64,000 bases of DNA from an uncultured Dokdonia sp. (GTDB lineage: Bacteria; Bacteroidota; Bacteroidia; Flavobacteriales; Flavobacteriaceae): contig NZ_CANLOB010000011.1 of assembly GCF_947492815.1 (NCBI RefSeq), positions 62,001 through 126,000 on the forward strand. Reading direction: 5' to 3'. Both the position numbers and the translations under genes were made by a program. Every line of letters starts with the position of its first letter. Within the stretch, counting starts at the first letter, position 1. The notes beneath the pieces are model-generated. The model saw only the letters and a list, made by a program, of their open reading frames with translations. It was not told where the DNA came from and did not search any database. Below are positions 33,823-43,375 of the stretch, piece after piece.

Positions 33823-36800
33823 TTATTTAATGATCAGTTTTTGTATACTTGTGTTTTCTGTAGATTGAATGTTTAAGAAATAAATACCTTTCGATAAGTT
33901 ACTGGTGTCAATTGTTTGTGAATTTTCAAAATTCTCCAGTGAGAGATTACGAAGTATTTTTCCATTCATGTCTATGATGGTCAGTTCTTGTAATGGTGCT
34001 TGCCCTACGTAGGTGAGTGTTACCTGATTTGATGCAGGGTTGGGGTAGATGAGTACGCTTTCGCGAAAGCGTATATCTTCAGTATTCAATACATCACGTT
34101 CTTGGAATACAATCAGGAATCGTTCTGGCTGAATGCCTCTTTGTGCGGTAAATTGATACTCGTTTTCTTTTAAATTGATGATTTCATTCAGTACTTGATC
34201 TACTAAAAACACAGGCGCATTTGTAATATTGACTCCTTCAAAATTATCAATGCTAATGGTATAGGTTTCTTCTGTTTCTACCGAAGTAGCAAATCCTAAG
34301 GTAAGTTCGATAGCCGTATCGAAAGATTCCCTTCCTTGAATAGCCAGTTGTTCTCCTGTTTCTAATGTGGTGAATAGAGAAATAAATGTTCCTAAACGAA
34401 TGGTATCATACCCAGGGTCAAAGCCAGGTGTAGCTTGTGGGGTAAAACCAACGGCTGTTTGCGATGTAGCATCTTCATAGGCAGTGGTTGTTAAATTTAA
34501 CCATAGTAGGTCTGTACTGTTATTTTCTGATGTACGTAAATCATCGTTGTTGCCAATGACGCGAATACTATTTGTAAATGTCACTGGCGTATTACTCATC
34601 GCCTGTGATTGATCTGCTTTAATTGCAAACCCTTGACCTGAAGACATAAACTGTCCTGGCGCTGTTCCTCCATTTACTGCTGAAATCCCTACCAATGCAT
34701 TACGTACAGAAATATCATTCATAGAGAAGTTACTAGATCCAAATCCTGGTAAATCTCCTGATGGGTTTGTGATATGCTCCCAATAAAAGACTTCATTTAC
34801 GGCATCATTTGTTGTAATAAATGCATTTACATCAATGGCAGATGCATATGGGTTTCCTAGAAGGTTATAATTATTGGTTGTTTCTGGACCATTATAGTTA
34901 ATAGGAACGGTAATTGTCCCTGAATGAAGTGTCCCTTCATTATAGGTTAGATCGTATGTGTCTTCAGGAGAATCTATTTCAGGAGATGGAAATACGAGTA
35001 GCCCAATACCTGGATCTGGTATATTTCTAGTTCCTGTGTATTCATCTAAATAATCAAGGTTGTCATCTAAGAAGTTTTCGGCAAACTCAAATTCTGGGAA
35101 CTCCATAAAATCAATAGCGAAGGGAACAAAATTTTCGGGAATGATCCCAAAAACAGCACGCGAACTTCCATATACTTGATCTCTACTTTCATCACTCATA
35201 GGACTACTCAATGCGATGAAATTACGCGCCTGAATAGAAGGGGTTGTTTTTGTGACGTTTATAGATCCATTATTAATAGTAACCGCATCTTCTGCAACTT
35301 GTATTACACTTCCTTCATTGGCAACGTTCAGTATACCTTCTACAGTAATATCAAAAACAGATCGTAAATAGAAACCATCTCCTATTGTTACCGTTCTGCC
35401 AGAAGCTATGGTACAGCTACAGGCATTGATACTTTCAGGATCAAAAGTGGTATTGTAATTCCCATTAAATAATGCCGATTTTGTGTTGTTTGGAACACCA
35501 TTAGACCAGCTATTTCCATCCCATATGGTGCTGTCAGAACAAGGTTGTGGGGCTGTCTCTACAGCTTGTATGGTAAAGTCAAATGCATTAGAATTAAAAG
35601 AGCTCTTATTTACTCGTAAGAGATAGGAATTCCCATTAATGAGTTCAAAAAAGCTTCCATCATTATAAAAGCAATCTATTTCTTCTCCAGAACATTCTTC
35701 ATATAATGTAAACCCTTCAGAATTTGCTACAGCAGAAATTTCAACAGTTCCATTTACAGGCATTGTGAAGGCATACCATAAATCTAAATTATCTACACTT
35801 GCAGTGTCGCAAGATGCATCTATACTTTCAGTAGCACCGCGATTATCTACTGGAATAACAGTAGTAGTTTCTTGGAGTACTTCTATGGGTTGAGGTGTGT
35901 CACATTCGTCATTTGTAGCAGCTTCAAAAGCTTGGATAGTAAAACTAACATCTCCAGAGGAGAAAGCTCCTTCGCTTACTCTTAAAATGTAGGTGGTCAT
36001 TTCGCTTAAGCTATAAAAATACCCGTCATTGAAAAAACAACCCAATTCTGTTCCTCCGCAAGCATCAAAAATACTCATTCCTACTGATGATGCAATATTA
36101 GTGATACGTACATTTCCATTTACAGGCATGGTAAATTCATACCAGACATCTAAATTATCTGTGGTGGTAAATTCACAAGATGCATTAATACTTTCTGTTG
36201 CAGCAGCTGTATTTGTAGTATATTCTAAAGCTTCTGTTGTACTGACGGTAATTGTTTCTCTGTCTGAACATGCATCATTTGCTGCTCTTTCAAAGGCTTG
36301 TATATTGAAACTCACATCTCCAGAAGAAAAGGCGCCTTCACTTAGTCTAAGAACGTAGGTTGTCATCTCATTTAAGTCATAAAAGAATCCATCGTTAAAG
36401 AAACAGCCCAACTCATTACCTCCACACGTATCAAAAATACTCATCCCTACGGATGATGGAATATTAGTGACACGTACATTTCCGTTTACAGGCATAGTAA
36501 ATTCATACCAGACATCTAAATTATCTGTAGTAGCAAATTCGCAAGAAGCATCAATGCTTTCTGTTGCAGTAGCCGTATTGCTAGTGTATTCCAATGCCTC
36601 TGTTGTAGTTACGGTAATTGTTTCTCTGCTTGAACATGCATCATTTGTTGCTCTTTCAAAGGCTTGTATATTGAAACTCACATCTCCAGAAGAAAAGGCA
36701 CCTTCACTTAGTCTAAGAACGTAGGTTGTCATCTCATTTAAGTCATAAAAGAACCCATCATTAAAGAAACACCCTAACTCATTACCTCCACACGTATCAA

Positions 36801-37809
36801 AAATACTCATCCCTACGGATGATGGAATATTGGTGACACGTACATTTCCATTTACAGGCATGGTAAATTCATACCAAACATCTAGATTATCTGTAGTAGT
36901 AAATTCACAAGAAGCATTAAGACTTTCTGTTGCAGCAGCTGTGTTAGTTGTATATTCTAATGCTTCTGTTGTAGTTACGGTGATTGTTTCTCTACTTGAA
37001 CATGCATCATTTGCTGCTCTTTCAAAGGCTTGTATATTGAAACTCACATCTCCAGAAGAAAAGGCGCCTTCACTTAGTCTAAGAACGTAGGTTGTCATCT
37101 CATTTAAGTCATAAAAGAATCCATCATTAAAAAAACACCCTAACTCATTACCTCCACACGCATCAAAAATACTCATCCCTACGGATGATGGAATATTAGT
37201 GACACGTACATTTCCGTTTACAGGCATAGTAAACTCATACCAGACATCTAGATTATCTGTAGTAGTAAATTCGCAAGATGCATCGATGCTTTCTGTTGCA
37301 GCAGCTGTATTTGTCGTGTATTCCAATGCTTCTGCTGTATTTACAGTGATTGTTTCTCTATCTATACATTCATTATTGGTAACGGTTTCAAAGGCTTGTA
37401 TTCTGAAATTCACAATGCCAGCAGAAGTTCCTATTTCACTTACTCTTAATATATATGTGGTTGTTTCATCTAAATCATAAAGAAATCCATCATTAAAAAA
37501 ACAGCCAAGTTCACTTCCTCCACAACTATCAAATAATGTAATACTTACAGATGATGGAATATTGGTGACACGTACATTTCCATTTACAGGCATAGTAAAT
37601 TCATACCACACATCTAGATTGTCAGTACCTACAAATTCACATGAAGTATCGATACTTTCTGTAGCCGTTGAAGTGTCTATCGTATATTCTGAAAAATCGC
37701 TGGTGGTTACTGTGATGATTTCTCTATCTATACACTCATCATTAGGTGCTTGTGCATTGATTGTAAATCCCCATAAAATCAATGTTAAAAAGAGTACTAT
37801 TTGTTTCAT
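33823..37809 (-). CDS. Giant T9SS surface protein with six tandem 122-residue repeats
   Basis: 1328 aa. Signal peptide MKQIVLFLTLILWGFTINAQ. Six near-identical units (about residues 21-755; unit length 366 bp/122 aa) read ND[AE]C..RE-ITV...DNLDVWYEFTMPVNG..R.TNI.SSV...FD.CGG.ELGCFFNDGF.Y.L...TTYILRVSEG, which looks like pre-peptidase C-terminal (PPC) type jelly-roll domains. A beta-helix-like block and T9SS CTD follow (VLIYPNPASNQVTLTYV...GIYFLNIQS...IQKLIIK). The C-terminal ~550 residues are paralogous to the 38060 and 20988 genes. It is probably an adhesin-like surface protein. Confidence 0.85.
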   Translation of the reverse strand: MKQIVLFLTLILWGFTINAQAPNDECIDREIITVTTSDFSEYTIDTSTATESIDTSCEFVGTDNLDVWYEFTMPVNGNVRVTNIPSSVSITLFDSCGGSELGCFFNDGFLYDLDETTTYILRVSEIGTSAGIVNFRIQAFETVTNNECIDRETITVNTAEALEYTTNTAAATESIDASCEFTTTDNLDVWYEFTMPVNGNVRVTNIPSSVGMSIFDACGGNELGCFFNDGFFYDLNEMTTYVLRLSEGAFSSGDVSFNIQAFERAANDACSSRETITVTTTEALEYTTNTAAATESLNASCEFTTTDNLDVWYEFTMPVNGNVRVTNIPSSVGMSIFDTCGGNELGCFFNDGFFYDLNEMTTYVLRLSEGAFSSGDVSFNIQAFERATNDACSSRETITVTTTEALEYTSNTATATESIDASCEFATTDNLDVWYEFTMPVNGNVRVTNIPSSVGMSIFDTCGGNELGCFFNDGFFYDLNEMTTYVLRLSEGAFSSGDVSFNIQAFERAANDACSDRETITVSTTEALEYTTNTAAATESINASCEFTTTDNLDVWYEFTMPVNGNVRITNIASSVGMSIFDACGGTELGCFFNDGYFYSLSEMTTYILRVSEGAFSSGDVSFTIQAFEAATNDECDTPQPIEVLQETTTVIPVDNRGATESIDASCDTASVDNLDLWYAFTMPVNGTVEISAVANSEGFTLYEECSGEEIDCFYNDGSFFELINGNSYLLRVNKSSFNSNAFDFTIQAVETAPQPCSDSTIWDGNSWSNGVPNNTKSALFNGNYNTTFDPESINACSCTIASGRTVTIGDGFYLRSVFDITVEGILNVANEGSVIQVAEDAVTINNGSINVTKTTPSIQARNFIALSSPMSDESRDQVYGSSRAVFGIIPENFVPFAIDFMEFPEFEFAENFLDDNLDYLDEYTGTRNIPDPGIGLLVFPSPEIDSPEDTYDLTYNEGTLHSGTITVPINYNGPETTNNYNLLGNPYASAIDVNAFITTNDAVNEVFYWEHITNPSGDLPGFGSSNFSMNDISVRNALVGISAVNGGTAPGQFMSSGQGFAIKADQSQAMSNTPVTFTNSIRVIGNNDDLRTSENNSTDLLWLNLTTTAYEDATSQTAVGFTPQATPGFDPGYDTIRLGTFISLFTTLETGEQLAIQGRESFDTAIELTLGFATSVETEETYTISIDNFEGVNITNAPVFLVDQVLNEIINLKENEYQFTAQRGIQPERFLIVFQERDVLNTEDIRFRESVLIYPNPASNQVTLTYVGQAPLQELTIIDMNGKILRNLSLENFENSQTIDTSNLSKGIYFLNIQSTENTSIQKLIIK
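34054..34073. repeat. TACGCTTTCGCGAAAGCGTA inside the T9SS protein gene
   Basis: A perfect 20-bp palindrome read in the frame that encodes IRFRES, at the boundary before the T9SS sorting domain (LIYPNP). The paralogue carries the same peptide at the same place (38293-38307). Confidence 0.75.
35550..37746 (-). repeat. Six tandem 366-bp coding repeats
   Basis: Spacing was measured from one shared 10-mer (CTTAGTCTAA) at 36341, 36707 and 37073: exactly 366 bp each. The inner units are the most alike at DNA level, and the outer two diverge, as expected from recombination-driven homogenisation. Confidence 0.8.
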
Positions 37810-38003
37810 AATGTTATAAGTTGTCGATTGGTTTTATTAGTTTGATGGTTTTAAGGGGAGTAGGTTATAACACTGCAATATATTCTAGTATGTTTTATAT
37901 GTTATCTATGAATTCTGTATACAAGTAAAAATCTATGAATTCATATAGTTTTTCACACAAAGTCATATGCAAGTCAATACGACTATTTTAAAAATAGCGC
38001 ATT

Positions 38004-38033
38004 AAAAAAGGAGGCTTTTAGGCCTCCTTTTTT
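38004..38033 (-). terminator. Strong bidirectional terminator after the 38060 gene
   Basis: Perfect 12-bp arms AAAAAAGGAGGC (38004-38015) and GCCTCCTTTTTT (38022-38033), a 6-base loop, and T- and A-rich flanks on both sides. Confidence 0.8.
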
Positions 38034-38059
38034 TCATGGATAGAATCTCACTAAAACTT

Positions 38060-40453
38060 CTATTCAATGATCAATTTTTGTACTATAGTGTCTTTGTTAG
38101 ATTGGATGTTTAAGAAATACATTCCTTTGGCCAAATCACTTGTTTGAATTGTTTGTACATTATTAAAGTTTCTTAAAGCCACTGTTTTTATAAGCTTTCC
38201 ATTTAAGTCTGTAATGGTTAGTTTTTGTAACTGAGCTTCTCCTGCATATCTTAGCGTTACCTGATTAGTCGCTGGGTTAGGGTAGAGGGTTACGCTTTCG
38301 CGAAAGCTAAATTCGTCTGTATTCAATACATCACGTTTTTGGAATATCACCGTAAAACGTTCTGGCTGAATGCCGCTAGTTGCTGTAAATGAATATCTAC
38401 CTTCATTTAGATTGGTTGTGGTATTGGTAAGGTTGTCAATTAAATATACCGTTGCATTTTCAATACCCACTCCTTCCAAATGATCGATACTAATCGCATA
38501 ACTTTCTTGAGTTTCTACCGAAGTTGCAAATCCTAAGCTAATTTCTATTTCAGCATCAAACGCTTCTCTTCCTTGAATGGATAGTTGCTCTCCTGTTTCT
38601 AGCGTTGTAAATAAAGAGATAAATGTTCCTAAACGCGGACTATCATATCCAGGATCAAATCCTGGTGTTGCATTAGGTGTGAATCCAATTCCTGTTTGTG
38701 AAATTGCTTCTTCATACGCTTCTGTAGTAAGGTTTAACCAAAGTCTATCGATGTCACTATTTTCAGCATTTCTAAACCCATCATTGTTTCCAGTGACACG
38801 AATACTGTTGGTAAATACCACAGGGGTATTAGCACCTGCTTGTAATTGATCAGCTTTGATTCCAAATCCTTGTCCAGAAGCCATGAATTGTTCAGGTGCT
38901 GCACCTCCATTCACGGCAGCTATTCCAAGAAGCGCATTACGAACAGAGATATCATTCATAGAGAAGTTACTGGATCCAAATCCTGGTAAGTCAGCTGTAG
39001 GGATGGTTAAGTGATCCCAATAGTATACTTCATTTACGGCATCATTGGCATTGATAAAAGCTTCCACATCAATCGCCGAAGCATATGGATTTCCAAGAAG
39101 GTTATAGTTATTAATTGTTGCAGGGCCATTGTAGTTAATAGGTACGGTAATGGTTCCAGAGTTTAAGGTTCCTGGATTCATAGCATTTTGTGTATAGGTA
39201 ATGGTATAGGCACCATCACCTACATTAGGAGCTGGTTGAGGGAATATGAGTTGTCCTATTCCTGCATCGGGTAAAGCTGTACTTCCTGTGACAGGGAGTA
39301 AATAATCATTATTGTCATCAAGGAAGTTTTCAGCAAATTCAAACTCTGGGAAAGTCCCAAAGTCAATATCAAAAGGCACAAAGTTACTTGAGATGATACT
39401 AAATACGGCTCTAGAATTTCCATAAGCTCTATCTCTAGCCTCAGCAGTCACAGGACTACTCATGGCCACAAAATTACGATCATCCAGTGTCGGAGTGGTC
39501 TTAGCTACAGAAATCGATCCGTTGTTAATAGTCACGGCACTTTCATCAGTTTGTACCACACTTGCTTCGTGAGCCACATCTAGCGTTCCATCAATGGTAA
39601 GATCACCTGTAGTTTGTAAGTATCTTCCAGCAGTTACCGTTACAGTAGCACCAGAGTTAATAGTACAAGAACAAGCTGTAATATCTTCCATGACAACTGA
39701 TGTATCGTAATCAGCATCGATGACAGCATTCATAGATCCATCAGGCGTTCCATTATCCCATCCCATAGCATTATAGGTAGTCACAGGTAATCCGGCACAT
39801 AGGGGAGAGTCAGGAATAGTACAATCGGGTGTGTAATTTAAGATTTGACTTCCTGCTTCATTGATACAATCGGCATTAACGAAGGTAAAGCCAACCAATG
39901 GATCAAAAGGACCACAAGCAGTGAAGAATTGATCATCAAACGGATTGGTAGCATCAAAACAAAGATCAGGAGATACGGCTGATGCATCATCTAAGAATTG
40001 CATTCTTACGTGTACTAATGCCGTAGGCGTATTTGCTACGATATTATCACCTATCATTCCACCACTTCCGTTTTGTTGCCAGATGAAGGATACTTTAGAA
40101 TTCGTAGCATCATTGATAAAGAAAGAATTGTAATGAGCGCCAATTGGGATGATGACTCCAGGAGCAGCTTCTACGGTTGTTACACCTCCTAAGATAGTTG
40201 TTTCTGGTCGCTCAAAGGTGATGGCTCCAGCGCCATTGACGAGCTCTCCAAAGGCAGTTGTATTATAATCTAAGAAGAATTGTCCTGATCCTTGCGAATA
40301 GGTGATATCACTTGTGATCATGACATCTATTTCATAGAAGTCGTTCATGCCATCATTAGTGATTTGAGGATTTTCAAAAGAGAGCTCGATGTTTTGAGCA
40401 TTGATAGTCAGACCTCCTAGAAGCATAACTATATGTAGAGTGATTTGTTTCAT
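38060..40453 (-). CDS. T9SS surface protein with cohesin-like N-terminal domain
   Basis: 797 aa from the ATG at 40453 (MKQITLHIVMLLGGLTINAQ). The 50-residue extension to 40603 overlaps the upstream gene and is rejected. Residues about 20-190 (IELSFENPQITNDGMNDFYEIDVMITS...QFFLDYNTTAFGELV) have an alternating-strand pattern like cohesin domains. The same beta-helix-like block as in 33823 and 20988 follows, then a T9SS CTD (LYPNPATNQVTLRYA...GMYFLNIQS...VQKLIIE). FSFRES at the CTD boundary overlaps a CGCTTTCGCGAAAGC palindrome at 38293-38307. It lies 22 bp after the dockerin-like protein gene. Confidence 0.8.
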   Translation of the reverse strand: MKQITLHIVMLLGGLTINAQNIELSFENPQITNDGMNDFYEIDVMITSDITYSQGSGQFFLDYNTTAFGELVNGAGAITFERPETTILGGVTTVEAAPGVIIPIGAHYNSFFINDATNSKVSFIWQQNGSGGMIGDNIVANTPTALVHVRMQFLDDASAVSPDLCFDATNPFDDQFFTACGPFDPLVGFTFVNADCINEAGSQILNYTPDCTIPDSPLCAGLPVTTYNAMGWDNGTPDGSMNAVIDADYDTSVVMEDITACSCTINSGATVTVTAGRYLQTTGDLTIDGTLDVAHEASVVQTDESAVTINNGSISVAKTTPTLDDRNFVAMSSPVTAEARDRAYGNSRAVFSIISSNFVPFDIDFGTFPEFEFAENFLDDNNDYLLPVTGSTALPDAGIGQLIFPQPAPNVGDGAYTITYTQNAMNPGTLNSGTITVPINYNGPATINNYNLLGNPYASAIDVEAFINANDAVNEVYYWDHLTIPTADLPGFGSSNFSMNDISVRNALLGIAAVNGGAAPEQFMASGQGFGIKADQLQAGANTPVVFTNSIRVTGNNDGFRNAENSDIDRLWLNLTTEAYEEAISQTGIGFTPNATPGFDPGYDSPRLGTFISLFTTLETGEQLSIQGREAFDAEIEISLGFATSVETQESYAISIDHLEGVGIENATVYLIDNLTNTTTNLNEGRYSFTATSGIQPERFTVIFQKRDVLNTDEFSFRESVTLYPNPATNQVTLRYAGEAQLQKLTITDLNGKLIKTVALRNFNNVQTIQTSDLAKGMYFLNIQSNKDTIVQKLIIE
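38293..38307. repeat. CGCTTTCGCGAAAGC palindrome inside the T9SS protein gene
   Basis: A 15-bp core read as FRES in the linker before the sorting domain, the equivalent site to 34054-34073 in the paralogue. Confidence 0.65.
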
Positions 40454-40475
40454 TGATAATTGATTAAGTAGATTT

Positions 40476-41351
40476 TTAAAATTGCTGAATACGTCCGGCA
40501 TTGGGTTGAATGATGAGTGCGATATCTGTGTTGAGAATATTTCCATCCATATTTCCATCTGCACCTGAGTACACATTAATACCTCCAGATACAGAAAGTG
40601 CATTAGCGATATCTGTATTTAAGATGCTTCCATCTGCATTAACATCACCTGCATACATCGCAAAAATGCCATTACCCATATCTCTAAGGGCCAACGCTCC
40701 TCCAGTCACAGCGTTCATATCTGTACTGAGGTCTAGATTTGTTACAGTTTCTGAAAGTGAAACAGTGCTTGCTGTAAGAATACCCAGATGATTACGATGC
40801 CTAACTGCTACATAATAATTCCCTGATGCTCTATTTATTGCCACTGGAGAAGTGCCATCGGTAGCAACAATATCTCCATCACGTTGCAATAAAGCTGATT
40901 GCGATACCAAAACATTAGAAGCATCATTTTCATCTCTAAGTTCAATGACTATCCAATCTACAATGGCATTTGCTCCTGTCGTAGTAAAAACGGAAGGATC
41001 ACAAGTAGTACTGTCATACGGACTTGTTGTTGGAATAAGTATGGAACTAGCAATACGTAAGTCATCTCGCATCAATAATTCTTCTCCTGTATTCGGATTT
41101 GTATAGGCTCCTTGTAAGAATACAATAGGATGTATACGTATACGTATACGTTGAGGCACAATAAAACCTTCAGAAACAGAAAGTATGGCAGTACTACGTT
41201 CTGCTACTTGTACTTCTCCAATAGTATATAAAATACTGATATTTCCAACAGTGGTGCTAGCACCGCCATTATCAATACTAAAACGGTCAATGGTCTGAGC
41301 AAATACATTGCTCATGAATACTAATGAGATAAAAATGAATGCTTTTTTCAT
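40476..41351 (-). CDS. Secreted protein with dockerin-like C-terminal repeats
   Basis: 291 aa. Signal peptide MKKAFIFISLVFMSNVFA. The last 70 residues show two calcium-loop-like repeats (GDVNADGSILNTDI and GNMDGNILNTDIALI), the layout of dockerin domains (D-x-N-x-D-G...TD). There is no T9SS sorting signal; the protein ends at GRIQQF. The downstream neighbour has a cohesin-like domain, so a partner interaction is possible but unproven. The gene overlaps the S74 gene by 4 bp (ATGA). Confidence 0.7.
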   Translation of the reverse strand: MKKAFIFISLVFMSNVFAQTIDRFSIDNGGASTTVGNISILYTIGEVQVAERSTAILSVSEGFIVPQRIRIRIHPIVFLQGAYTNPNTGEELLMRDDLRIASSILIPTTSPYDSTTCDPSVFTTTGANAIVDWIVIELRDENDASNVLVSQSALLQRDGDIVATDGTSPVAINRASGNYYVAVRHRNHLGILTASTVSLSETVTNLDLSTDMNAVTGGALALRDMGNGIFAMYAGDVNADGSILNTDIANALSVSGGINVYSGADGNMDGNILNTDIALIIQPNAGRIQQF

Positions 41352-43375
41352 TGGTTATTTTGTTCAAGTTGTACAATACGTTCTTGTAATTGTGCGATAG
41401 CCATCGTTTGTTGTGATAGCAGATCTATTTTTTTGTTTTGCTGATCAATGAGTTGTTGCTGCTCTTGAATAGCTTTGATGAGTACAGGAATTAAATCGCT
41501 ATAATAGACGCCTAATCTGTCCAATTCCTTTTTTTTGCGGGTTGCATCTTCGTCATCGCCAGTAGTTATATATTCGTGTGTTTTTACTACTTCAGGAATA
41601 ATTTCTAATACATCTTGAGCAATCAACCCGAGTTTTTCTCCTTGTTCGGGTTTTGCTTTCCAGCGAAAGCGAACTGGATTGAGGTCTAAAATTTCGCGTA
41701 AGCCATAATGTAATTGTTGAATATCTCTTTTTTCTCTACGATCTGAGGTGTTTATGGTTCCATCTGTTGCCCAAACTGCTTCCCATCGCAATGCAGAGCC
41801 ACCTAATTGAAAACTGTCATCGGTATCAGGGAAGAGTCCACAGTTCCATTCCAACCGATTAGATCCGGTATCTTCTACGGTTTCAGTACCGATTCGTAAA
41901 CGACCATTAGCAATATGAAGGCGCTCTTGAGGATTTGAAGTGCCTATACCGGTATTTCCGTTTTTAAGAATGGTGAAAGCATCACTTCGGCTTAACGAAC
42001 CTGTTCCATTTCCAATAACAAAAAGGCGATCAAGACTGACAGCATTTGAAGTAGATAATGGGATGTATTCTGTATTGTACGAACCCATAGTAGTTTCTCT
42101 AAAGGAAGCTGCTACTGTTCCTGAACCAAAAGCCATTGAATTATCTCCAGAAGCATTTGAAACAGTGGCTATTGTAATCGCTCTTTCGCCACTTGCTACA
42201 GATGAAGTCCCAATAGCGGTAGATTGTACCCCTGAAGCTTGTGTTTCAAATCCTAATGCAGTAGAAAGGTCCCCTAATGCTTGTGAAAAATTACCCATAG
42301 CGGTTGTCGAATTACCAGAAGCTAGTGTAAACCTTCCTGATGCAAAAGATTGCGCTCCTGATGCTTCACTTCCTTGACCTACTTGTAATGCGCCATTTTT
42401 ATATAGAATGAGTGCATTTGATCTAGTATTGGAAGCGGTACCATTTCCAATTACGAGTAAACGATCACTAGCGTTAAAGTTGGTGGTAGACGCAGGAGTG
42501 TATCCAGCTGTTGAGTTATAGTTACCTAGAGCAATTTCTGCAAAGGAACGTGCATTGACATTAGAACCTAATGTGATTGATTGATTTCCTGTTGCTGATG
42601 ATACATTACCCATAGCCATAGATCGTTCTCCACTGGCAAATGTTTGTAAACCTAAAGACACAGCACCTTCTCCCTCTGCCGTAGCACTACTACCTATAGC
42701 TACAGCACTTAATCCGCTGGCTGTTGATTCATTACCAAAAGCGACAGAAGCAAGCCCAGAAGCTGTAGTATCAAAACCACCAGCAATAGCAAAGCTCTCT
42801 GCCCGTGTTCTAAAACCTAAAGCGACAGCATTAAAGCCTATCGCTCCATATTCGGCTGCATTACTATCCGACTGACTTAAGTCAACAGCGCCAGAGCCAA
42901 TATCTCCATAAAAATCAGGATTCCTTCCTACCAAGCGCCATCCTGTTGAACCACCCTCAGTAATAGATTCCAAGCCATTTACGTTTTGAGCAGTTTGTGC
43001 ATTGATAGCGTAGGGAACTGTTAGAAATTGAGTGGTCCCTAGATCCGTTAATCCACCACCAGAATTCACCTGGACATTTAGGAAATGAGTATCTGAAGCC
43101 CAATTAATAGCTGTATAATCACCACTTAATATGGTCCCTTCTCCAATATTGAGTATGATCAATCCATTGGTATCTGTAGTAGGAGTATGGTTTTCTGAAT
43201 ATACCACTGTTTGATCATCTCCTTCTAGAATACTGAATTGAATGACAATTAGTTGATTAGATAATGGCGTCCCTTGATTGTCATTAATGACTGCTTTATA
43301 GTTGATGTTATTTTGTGCTTGACTTATCAGACAAACAAAAAAAATAACGAATACTAAGAGTGTATTATTTTTCAT
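41348..43375 (-). CDS. YadA-like head-repeat protein with S74 auto-chaperone domain, 675 aa
   Basis: Signal peptide, then a beta-sandwich like the N-terminal domain of hyaluronate/phage-fibre-like adhesins (INYKAVINDNQGTPLSNQLIVIQFSIL). About twelve LbR/YadA-type head repeats follow (SxAxG..T.ASG..S.A.G) between residues 180 and 480. The peptidase S74 endosialidase-like intramolecular chaperone is at the C-terminus (SDRREKRDIQQLHYGLREILDLNPVRFRWK...GLIAQDVLEIIPEVV, about 565-630), with a coiled coil after it. Trimeric fibre assembly with self-cleavage before the SDRREK block is known for S74 proteins. It overlaps the upstream paralogue by 11 bp. Confidence 0.82.
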   Translation of the reverse strand: MKNNTLLVFVIFFVCLISQAQNNINYKAVINDNQGTPLSNQLIVIQFSILEGDDQTVVYSENHTPTTDTNGLIILNIGEGTILSGDYTAINWASDTHFLNVQVNSGGGLTDLGTTQFLTVPYAINAQTAQNVNGLESITEGGSTGWRLVGRNPDFYGDIGSGAVDLSQSDSNAAEYGAIGFNAVALGFRTRAESFAIAGGFDTTASGLASVAFGNESTASGLSAVAIGSSATAEGEGAVSLGLQTFASGERSMAMGNVSSATGNQSITLGSNVNARSFAEIALGNYNSTAGYTPASTTNFNASDRLLVIGNGTASNTRSNALILYKNGALQVGQGSEASGAQSFASGRFTLASGNSTTAMGNFSQALGDLSTALGFETQASGVQSTAIGTSSVASGERAITIATVSNASGDNSMAFGSGTVAASFRETTMGSYNTEYIPLSTSNAVSLDRLFVIGNGTGSLSRSDAFTILKNGNTGIGTSNPQERLHIANGRLRIGTETVEDTGSNRLEWNCGLFPDTDDSFQLGGSALRWEAVWATDGTINTSDRREKRDIQQLHYGLREILDLNPVRFRWKAKPEQGEKLGLIAQDVLEIIPEVVKTHEYITTGDDEDATRKKKELDRLGVYYSDLIPVLIKAIQEQQQLIDQQNKKIDLLSQQTMAIAQLQERIVQLEQNNQ

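Noticed and set aside
35550..37746. CRISPR-like or satellite array
   Set aside because: The repeats are 366 bp, in frame, and code for protein domains without spacers.
36029..37819. Antisense open frames of 85-109 codons on the plus strand
   Set aside because: They are mirrors of the repeats in the minus-strand gene. They repeat with the same 366-bp period and have no start signals.
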